From contig KN883821.1 of assembly GCA_000934455.1 (NCBI GenBank), positions 23,349 to 56,202 of the forward strand: a DNA stretch of 32,854 nucleotides, in the 5' to 3' direction. Made by a program: the position numbers and the translations under genes. This stretch comes from Apostichopus parvimensis (lineage: Eukaryota; Echinodermata; Holothuroidea; Aspidochirotida; Stichopodidae). Each line of letters starts with the position of its first letter. Position 1 is the first letter of the stretch. A model generated the notes under the pieces. That model worked only from the letters and a program-made list of their open reading frames with translations. It searched no databases and had not been told where the DNA came from. Shown here in pieces: positions 21,097 to 29,081 of the stretch.

Positions 21097-21662
21097 AGGA
21101 TCCCACAGCTGTTGCAAGTATCCTCACAGATGTGTAAGCAGTATATCAGAGAATTTAGTTAGCTTTTACTAGATAAGAATGGATAGACCTTTGATGTGGG
21201 ACTTGAGAGCTGTATCAATATTTAGGTTTTACGATAGTTATCAATAATCGTGTCTTATATATTATGAATATATTAAAAGCATAATGTTAAATTATACAAC
21301 TCAATACATCAGAGACAATCAAAACCAGCCATTGTTTTTATTTTCCTTTTCAGCATGTTTGGTATTGATCATTAAGATTATTCATGTACAGTCCATTTGA
21401 CTTCCAGTGCAAAAATGATGCTAAAACCTTGAGCTCAAAGTAATAGGCAAGTTCTATTCCCTTGTGTTTTTTAGAGGTTCACAGGGCATGATCTTGTTTG
21501 CACTCACATCCATTCAAGTTCAAATTCAGTGAAACACCTGAAGTTTTCTAAAAAAACAGACGTTTGCTTTCGTTTCTCTGAGTTGGGAGAAACTTGGTCC
21601 CACTACCTATGGGGTGCAACCATGTGATCATGATGGTGGTTTCACTGGTGTAGTATCACCAT

Positions 21663-21668
21663 TTTATT
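21663..21668 (-). promoter_or_regulatory. Candidate METTL15 poly(A) signal
   Basis: The plus strand reads TTTATT, that is AATAAA on the minus strand, about 175 bases after the METTL15 stop. A second possible signal lies near 21337. Neither has other support. Confidence 0.35.
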
Positions 21669-21841
21669 TTAAAAGAACAGATCTTAGACAAAATGCCAAG
21701 AATCTTTCACTGACTTCACATGGAAATCCAAAAATAGCAAAAGATCTGTATGCCTAGTTCTTCATTTTTAGTTCCAACTTCCAACATTGACTGTGAAACA
21801 GCACTGCTTCCTCTTTCTTTCTGGTGAAAACCAGGTCGTGG

Positions 21842-22442
21842 CTATACTTTGTATGCCGCCCTCAACTTTGCAGATCTCGACCGTGGGTTTTCTGATAACT
21901 CAAATTCGCTCGCATACAAAACTTTCTTATTCATGACCTCCCAATCCAGAGATTTAACTTCCCCTTCATCGGTTGTCCAATCAGAAGCCGCCTTTCTTTG
22001 ATGGATGGATTTTCCCGCTTCGTTGACATTCTTTCCCTGCAAGAATCGTTTCACGATCCTGTCTTCCAACGAGTGAAATGTTAAAACGGCCAACTTTCCT
22101 CTGCTCTTTACGAAAGGCTTGACGGCAACGAGACCTCCGTAGAGTTCATTCAACTCATCGTTCACAAAGATCCTCAGAGCTTGGAACGTCCTGGTTGCTA
22201 CGTGGAGTTTGCGACCTAGGCCGTCTTTACTATTCGCTGCATCTCTGTGAGTGAACGCAAAGGATATCACCGTTGCCAGTTCTTGCGTGGATTCTATCGG
22301 TTTGTGATTTTCTCGATAATTGACGATCATGGAAGCCACTCTCTTGGCCTGCCGCTCCTCTCCGTAAGTCTTCAATATTCTAGATAGCGTCGTAACGTCC
22401 AAGTTGTTAACCACGTCTGCAGCGGAAGGATTGGAAGGAAAC
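21842..22442 (-). CDS. METTL15: METTL15 last coding exon (residues 212-411 and stop)
   Basis: Acceptor GTTTTTCGACAG. Begins [14 protein letters not shown], continues through the [14 protein letters not shown] motif, and stops at TAG 21844-21842. The methionine-led frame visible upstream of the acceptor (to 22480) is intron, because the family motif continues directly from exon 3. Confidence 0.95.
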
Positions 22443-25067
22443 CTGTCGAAAAACACGTACAACTGTTTAAGCAAAAACACTGCAGGGTTCTTATAAAGAA
22501 ATACCTGTAGTCATGATTTCATTGATACAGTTGATACCATTTTAAGAAAGAAATCCTTCCCACCCCTCTCCCTAAACCAGCCTTTTACGCTCCCCTTTCA
22601 CTCCGGTGGTAGGTACAAGGTAAATTGATATTCAACACAAACTCACTACTCAAAATTGGGTTGTCTTGTATTAAGAGAGAGCAATGAGTTTGATTCTAGG
22701 GCTGTCATTCCCCATGTCCTCTCAAGTAGGGTAGATCATTAATCTAACCCTATAACAAAATGCTATACAAAATGTGCAAATTACTATGTATTAGCAGTTT
22801 TATTCACACCAAACCTTGGTTTATCCAGTATTTTATTAACACCCAAATTCCTAAGCTTCCCAAATTGCTGCACAAAATGTGAACAGTATATTAATCCCTG
22901 TTGGTACCAACCTTTCACCATCCATTCTCATATCTAAGGGGCCATCATGACTCAGAGCAAATCCTCTCTCAGGGTTATCAAACTGCATGGATGAGCAACC
23001 TGCATCAATTAAAACACCATCAAAGCACCCATGGCCAACACCGGCTGCTTTCAACAAGGAATCCACATCACTAAAACGACCAAGAATAGGATGCAGTCTC
23101 GACCTAATCGAATCAGATGAAATATGGTAAGCAATGAGTGATGAATTTACTAGATAATCAACTCAATTTCACCTCCCAAAATGGACTTCCTGTAAAAAGA
23201 TGGGTGGTTCCATTACTAGCTGTAGCAAAAAACTGCTATTGACTCAACTGAACAACTGGTCCTACTAAGCAATACATGTATCATGTCACTGACTTTGTGA
23301 TTCGGAGTAATATGAAGTCATACTGGAAGAGCTGGAAATAATATAGAAATATTTGTTCTTTGGTTTGTGGGAGGGTAAACATTCCAGGATAGTTCCAGGT
23401 AAACATTCCAGGAAGGTTCACTCATGCCAGGTAATTAACATTAAAAAGGTTAAGTAAAATTTGTTTAGGTTAAGAAATTAACATAAAACACACATTAATT
23501 CTTGAGCCCAAGATAATATTACAGGGTTTGGAGGATAGTTAGGGTAAATTTTCTTCCCTTTATGTTGTACTTATACAAAAGCTACATTAGATTTTTTACG
23601 TAGATGTATGTTCTAAGTCAACACAGAGTATATTAATATATGACATAAGTATGTTCACACCAAAACAGGCAGAAATGATATAAAGATATTCTTCTCTTGG
23701 TTGAGGGAAAGTAATTTCTCAAATATAAAGGTTAATCACACTACTACCCAAAGTGCATTTTGTAAATATGCCAATGAAATGAATTTTGCAAACTATGAGA
23801 TATCATAAAAGTATTGGATTACCGAGACTGGGACCTTTGTTTCCTTCCATGTGTGTACTTTACTATTCAACAACAGTTCTACAGATAACAGCAATTGTGC
23901 ACTTAAAAGCAAATGTTGAACATTCCTAAGATCAACAATAATTAGACATACTGCTACAAGTACAATGAACTTAAGTAATAATTTCAATAAACAAACCTGT
24001 ATTCTTCAGCCAGATCAACAGCTATCTTGTAGGCGACTGGATCTCTATCAAGAGCATATACAACCGTCGATGGATCACTCTGCAATATAGCTTTAGTGTG
24101 TCCTCCAGCTCCAAACGTCATATCTAGATAAACCTATAAAAGATGAAAAGAAACAGATTTGAGACCAGAGATTGACAGGGTTGAAATCATGCTGTACAAG
24201 AACACTATTAATTGTATAAAAAATAGGCAAATCCCCCGAATGTCTTAACTTCCCTAAATTAACATGAATCCTACAGGGGCAACAATGATCTATATTTTTA
24301 CAGAAAATGTAGGGGTTAACAAAATTAAGCAACTACAGAGGCACTTGCATGCTGAAGCAGAGATCAAAGAAAATTACAACATTACACACTGACATTGTCT
24401 GACATCTGTTTAATTCAGTGATGTACAGTACCTTTCGAATAAAACACCTTTGTCACGTAACAGTGAATTGACAATAACTACGTAGTACTTTTTCAATTTA
24501 TCCTGCATGCCTATAACCAGGTTTACACTTGAAGGTGGGCACAGAATGGGTATAAAGGGGCATGGAGGTGGTCATAAAGGGATTACATAACAAAAGAATG
24601 ACTGTTTCTTTATTCAGTACAACAAGATATTGCATCAACCATCAATTTTGTTCTAACATTTATGGACCCCAAATTAATAAAAGAAAAAAGTGAGCCACAC
24701 GTGGGACTTTCATGATCCCCAAGGAAGGATGTGAGAGGGATCCAGAATCTGCTTTAAATACCTGATTCTCAGCTGGCTGGAAAAAACTGATGATCTCTTC
24801 CAACATAACAGGTCGATGGAGTTCCAAATCTATCCCTTTTATTTCAGTTTTCTTCTCAGTCTGTGTTTCACATGTCTCTTTCTCAGGATCATCAATAGAA
24901 GCTACAGGCTCGACGTAACCAGAGAGTCTTGACCTCTGAACTTTTGGACGGTTCCCTCTTGGATATTGTAAGATACTTCCAGTTGAAAGTAATCTGGTTT
25001 TGTTAAGGCTAAGTTTACACCTTAACAGAATCACCAGCTGCTTTGGTATGATTGATGAAGCCATCAT
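21842..25067 (-). CDS. METTL15: 12S rRNA N4-methylcytidine methyltransferase METTL15, 4 coding exons (spliced)
   Basis: RsmH/MraW-family SAM-dependent methyltransferase. The animal METTL15 modifies a cytidine of mitochondrial 12S rRNA. Exons in transcription order are 25067-24762, 24133-23997, 23103-22912 and 22442-21842, which join in frame to 1236 nt (411 aa plus TAG), close to the human length. Residues 1-52 lack acidic residues and are rich in R, K, S and L, with RLLSTG at 25-30: a plausible mitochondrial presequence. HRPVMLEEI (84-92) and [10 protein letters not shown] (106-115) form the family start and SAM-binding loop, followed by LDRD (130-133), [12 protein letters not shown] (179-190), GPLDMRMD (202-209) and [14 protein letters not shown] (332-345). 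The C-terminus [16 protein letters not shown] matches the family's '[11 protein letters not shown]'. Nothing appears broken. The gene converges with ETNK. Confidence 0.95.
22443..22911 (-). other. METTL15 intron 3
   Basis: Plain intron; no repeat recognised. Confidence 0.6.
22912..23103 (-). CDS. METTL15: METTL15 third coding exon (residues 148-211)
   Basis: Acceptor GATTCGATTAG, donor AG|GTTGGT. Encodes [15 protein letters not shown], then [12 protein letters not shown] and the hallmark [10 protein letters not shown]. Confidence 0.93.
23104..23996 (-). other. METTL15 intron 2
   Basis: AT-rich. A short direct repeat (CCAGGTAAACATTCCAGGA and a similar preceding unit, 23370-23412) is the only structure seen. 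Confidence 0.55.
23997..24133 (-). CDS. METTL15: METTL15 second coding exon (residues 103-147, SAM-binding loop)
   Basis: Acceptor CATCTTTTATAG, donor AG|GTTTGT. Encodes [20 protein letters not shown] and then [15 protein letters not shown]. The frame is open beyond the donor on neither side, so the splice limits are well fixed. Confidence 0.93.
24134..24761 (-). other. METTL15 intron 1 (between coding exons)
   Basis: No repeat or RNA gene recognised. Confidence 0.55.
24762..25067 (-). CDS. METTL15: METTL15 first coding exon (residues 1-102)
   Basis: The start is the first of two adjacent ATGs. The exon has an acceptor just upstream (TTTCTTTTACAG, exon from 25075), so a non-coding exon must precede it. 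Donor CAG|GTATTT. Encodes the presequence-like N-terminus and [15 protein letters not shown]. Confidence 0.92.
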
Positions 25068-25075
25068 TCAAATGA
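25068..25075 (-). other. METTL15 5' UTR part of the first coding exon
   Basis: Eight bases lie between the predicted acceptor (AG at 25077-25076) and the start codon. They imply a spliced leader exon further upstream on this strand, at higher coordinates. Confidence 0.6.
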
Positions 25076-25797
25076 CTGTAAAAGAAATTACAAAACAAAA
25101 ATCATTGTTACCATTGCCCATTAGAATAAGAGTCCACAATGGAATTAGGATATTTAATCATCAGCATACAGGCCTTTATAATATGATTAGAACATAGATT
25201 TAAGCTACTAGTAGAAATATTGAATAGGCCTACTATTAGGTCAGTATCATTTAGGAAACATCTCAGGTCAGACATGCATTGCAACATGTAAGGTTTATTT
25301 GACATGCCCATAGAAATGAGGAGTTCTTAGGGTTCAGGCTGTGATAACCCCACCCCACAATAAAGAGCAACATTTTTACCTTCTACTTCAACATAGGTAC
25401 TACCACTAACATGTGATTAGCACGTGGCAATATACTTAAGAGTAGACTACCACCAAACACATGTACTGGTGATGTGAGTTTGACACTAGGCATACAAGTT
25501 ATTTTCCAGTTACAGTTGAACTTGTAGGCCCCTACTGTAGCTCAGCCCTAGGCCTGAGTCCTAATGCTTCGTGGAAAGGCTGTTCTGTTATTAAGTAGGC
25601 CCCTTATGAGTTACAGAGAACCATCGCCCTATACCGTCAATGCTTGCTGTCAACATTCATCCCTTCACTTCGTACTATGTAACTGAGCCTATAACTTAGG
25701 CCTACACAGTGATATTTATACAGTTCGTGAAACTGGTATGAGTGATGTCGAGGGTACCTGTTATACTATATCGTAAATCGATCAGCGGTAAACTCAC

Positions 25798-25870
25798 CCT
25801 CTTTTAGTTCACAGCGAAGGTTTCCTACCTATTACAACAATGATTAAGGACTGTATATGCTAATTGTCAA
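25798..25870 (-). other. Alternative METTL15 leader exon ending at a consensus donor
   Basis: The minus strand reads AAGAGG|GTGAGTTT, a near-perfect donor, with its exon side ending at 25798. It is about 720 bases upstream of the coding-exon acceptor and could define the untranslated first exon. The upstream limit given here is arbitrary. Confidence 0.3.
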
Positions 25871-26006
25871 TAATGAAGACACTTATTTGAGCAAAACAGA
25901 GGATAGCGCGACAAAGGGAGGGGAAAACATTTCGACGGACATCTAATCCTGACTTCTCGCCCTGTCAGTAATTGAGGTGGAATATACGTATTAGTATTCC
26001 TTACCT

Positions 26007-26110
26007 ACCGACGAATCATCGATTGCTTGGTATTGTCCAAGTCTTCGTCTGTTTGGGTGATATGAGTATATTTTTGTTAGTCGCTCAAGCATTTCGTCAA
26101 ATTGCAGTGT
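26007..26110 (-). other. Candidate METTL15 5' leader exon (donor at about 26006)
   Basis: On the minus strand a donor-like CGGTAG|GTAAGG ends near 26007. Just before it an open frame from an ATG reads MLERLTKIYSYHPNRRRLGQ. Joining to the 25075 acceptor places a stop (TGA) within a few codons, so this would be a uORF-bearing leader rather than METTL15 coding sequence. A competing donor AGG|GTGAGT ends at 25798. Which one is used, and the transcription start, cannot be read from the sequence. Confidence 0.3.
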
Positions 26111-28477
26111 GAGAGCATGTAGTCCAGCGTCATTAACACTCAGACCACAAGACGAAAGAATTATTGGTAGAAATGCCACACTTCAAAGTTGGGGTCGTCT
26201 AAATTTCATGTCGTTTCAATACCTAATTGCAAATTGTGAAAATATGATATCAAAATACTATGCAAATAACCTGACTCAACATAATTGTATGTTTCCGCAT
26301 ATTTCCTAAAGTAATTCACCGGGAGAAACTTCAAGGTACTACATGTACTAGACTTGCGAAAGTCGTTTTGGATAAAAGGAGAAATTGCACTGACAATTGA
26401 TGAAAGCTGTCAAAGGACGAAGGCCGCTAAATTATGAAAAATGTTTGACATTTTAAGAGGATTTTGATGAAATAGATTTATAGTGTAAATAAACAAGGCT
26501 GAAAACCTTTTATTTTAACAAGTTAACCTCTGTCGTGATGCAGTGCACCGTTAGACTTACACTGCGTGTCTCTGTCTTTTCAAATGCTTAATGTTAATCC
26601 CCTAATCATTTGGACTTTGCCAACTTTAATGAAGCTTTATACTTTACAAAAGAGATTAAGTGAATAATTAAATGTTGTTTATATCAGATTACAAGTAACC
26701 TAGATTGGGGTAGCTTCGTATATCAACGGAGATGCTTACATAGACTGAAATTTACTCGCCAGTATGCTATGTTGTTGTTCAAGTTTTAAGATGGAGAGTG
26801 ACTTGTGTTAACCACTACCAAATATAATCTAGTCATTGATCACTCATTATTCGCTTTCATCATGCTGGAACACGTTCAAAATATCTTCTTGTTCATTTGG
26901 ATTTACTCAGGTTTGAACAACTACCATTTTTACCTCTTTTCTCTCGTTTTTCTTACCAAGAAGTTTCTAATGTTCCTTATTTTCGTACTCATTAAATTGT
27001 GTGGCAAACATTTTGACAACAATAACTCAGTGGGCGTCAACTATGAAGGAATTCATTTCTTCGTTAGTAAGGCGGGAGGGGTGGGGAGGAGTGATTATAA
27101 GACTAAGGGAAGAGGGTGAAATTTTACTCAGGGGCATGCCGTGTCTACAAAATACCAGATATATGTTAATATAACGGGAAACGCTATTTAGCATGTGCGG
27201 CAATCATCATTGACTGTTCTGTAAAATGCCAAAACGTTATGAACGTGAAAGTACCGTATTATACCATACATTATCATTCGCTATTCCTTGTAGAATAACA
27301 GTTGAACGAACATTTAATTATATGACGTTAATTAAGAATTTGCTGCATTTAATAATGGACATCATGACTTAACACCCATATATTTAACCTTACAATTACT
27401 TTATTGCCATTTTGTATCATTTACCACACACCGGGATATGTCAATTTGCATATTCATCGTACAGATGTTACCCACAATTATGTTGGTTAGGCCAACTTTA
27501 TATTCTCGAAATGTAGTTTAGATGCCTAAGTATGCAGATAATGTGTCTATTTAGAAATAATACATTTAATATGAATGCATGTGTTAATTTCGTGAAAACT
27601 GTTGTTGTTTTTGCTAAAATTAAAGTGAGAGTTTTCACAACTGTCGCAATATACACAAAGTTGGTATAAATACTTCATTCAAATTTCACAAATCTTTGTT
27701 CGATTTTGGCCGGAGAGAGTTCATTTTGTGAGGAATTGGGAAAAGATCACTTTGATTTGAGGGGGGAAATCACAAAAAAAATGCAAAAAGCTCCAACAAA
27801 ATGGATACAACTTTGCATTCTGTAACACAAATTCCAGTATTTGAATTGATGTTTTCTTACTTTGACAGAATTTAATTAATGAAATTAAAGTAATAAGTAC
27901 TATTTTTGATTTATCAAAAAAAAGGACACTTCCTAATACATTTGTCAACAAAATGGCATTTTTCATGAAATTCTGATTTCTTATTAACAATTTTTGGGAA
28001 CTTTAGAGGTTTTCATACCAAATTACATCATCGTTTCCTCTTTATTTCTTCAAGACATTTGACAAGATTTGAACAAAATTGAATGGAGTTTAGCAGAGTT
28101 ACTTTTGAAGATAACGCCCATTTGGTGTATTCATGCATCAGGTACCATTCTTTAAACCTAGATATCACTTAATCAGTTTACTTTATCAGTCCTTTCAGAC
28201 CAATCCTCTATGATACAGATCGTCCAATAATTGGATAATCGATTGAATAAACAACGACCAGCTGATTAAAACCTACATTTCTCAAGGTTCCCAATTATGC
28301 AATCAGTTACTTCACATCATGAAGTCTAAGCACACCTTGCTAATATCACGTGTATTAGTGTATCCACGGAGCAACTCTCAGGTTTATCTGATCGTTTTAA
28401 TCAGGGAGTTCCCTAACAATTTACTGTTTCAATTGAGTCCCTATCATACTATTCCCTGTAATTTTGTAACGACAAAT

Positions 28478-28522
28478 TATCCTTGTGGAACGCCAAAAGG
28501 TCCTTTTGGAACACCAAAAGGA
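28478..28522. repeat. Two-unit 22-bp repeat forming a 9-bp hairpin
   Basis: TGTGGAACGCCAAAAGGTCC is followed by TTTTGGAACACCAAAAGGAT. Across the junction TCCTTTTGG (28501-28509) pairs with CCAAAAGGA (28514-28522) around AACA. Confidence 0.6.
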
Positions 28523-28860
28523 TCCATTGACTATCCGTACGTAACACATCAGTAGTAAACACATGTCGCCGTAACGATCATATGTTCAAAACGGACCCCC
28601 GATTTAAGGGGACTATATATGAGTTCAGGGATATAACCTTTGTTGCACGCCGTCCATTCTCGGGCGACTACTTCTGAAACAAAAAATCAAAGTGACGTTA
28701 ACCAATGTAAATACTGAAGGAATATACCATTGCTTTCCAGCTAGACGTTCTTCTTCATACTATACTGACACATTGCAGTATACCGGGCGCATGACTATAA
28801 ACTAAACAGCAAGGCACTTTCAATGTTTTCTTCTTATCCAAGGGGTGGAGTTTGCCCATC

Positions 28861-28874
28861 GCCCCCCCCCCCCC
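28861..28874 (+). repeat. Poly-C run before the LDLRa exon
   Basis: About thirteen consecutive C. A similar run (about 29334-29345) follows the decayed exon copy, in line with duplication of exon plus C-rich intron. Confidence 0.7.
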
Positions 28875-28949
28875 CATCACCTAAATCGCCATATAATTTA
28901 AGACAGGCCAGACAAAGCAATGCAATACGTGTTGATTTTTCTTTCATAG

Positions 28950-29081
28950 TTATCACATGCTGCGAATCAAGTTGTCCTGTTGGTCAGTTCGTATGCCAGT
29001 CTAACGGAGCATGCGTAGATGCCAGTAAAATATGCGACTTTAGGTCTGACTGTGTAGATGGTTCTGATGAGCGTAATTGTG
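28950..29081 (+). CDS. LDL-receptor class A exon 1
   Basis: Acceptor TTCTTTCATAG, donor G|GTATGT. Encodes [20 protein letters not shown] and [20 protein letters not shown] with the final Cys. The six cysteines and DxxSDE calcium ligands are intact. Phase 1 at both ends makes it a freely duplicable module, and a decayed copy follows at 29180-29283. Confidence 0.92.

Larger units (their letters stand above)
18986..21841. other. Intergenic stretch between convergent genes, part 2
   Basis: Holds the five-unit repeat (20401) and the possible MITE (20843), and probably the METTL15 3' UTR at its right end. No gene recognised. Confidence 0.55.
26180..28949. other. Spacer between METTL15 and the MAM/LDLRa exons
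   Basis: Very AT-rich. It either separates the divergent genes or includes an intron of the MAM/LDLRa gene, whose first visible exon starts in phase 1. Hydrophobic open frames such as 26805-27119 reflect T-rich composition and lack an ATG start. No upstream LDLRa or MAM exon was found here. Confidence 0.5.

Noticed and set aside
22443-22480. Upstream methionine start for the last METTL15 exon as a separate gene
   Set aside because: The RsmH motif [11 protein letters not shown] continues exactly across the spliced junction at 22442, so this piece is intron.
26805-27119. Hydrophobic 104-codon frame resembling a membrane protein
   Set aside because: No ATG start, T-rich composition that favours Phe/Leu/Ile codons, no family likeness.
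28319-28555. Possible small gene or upstream exon of the MAM/LDLRa gene
   Set aside because: No MAM or LDLRa signature, no flanking splice sites in a fitting phase, and its repeated CGTPKGPFGTPKG stretch is just the 22-bp DNA repeat.
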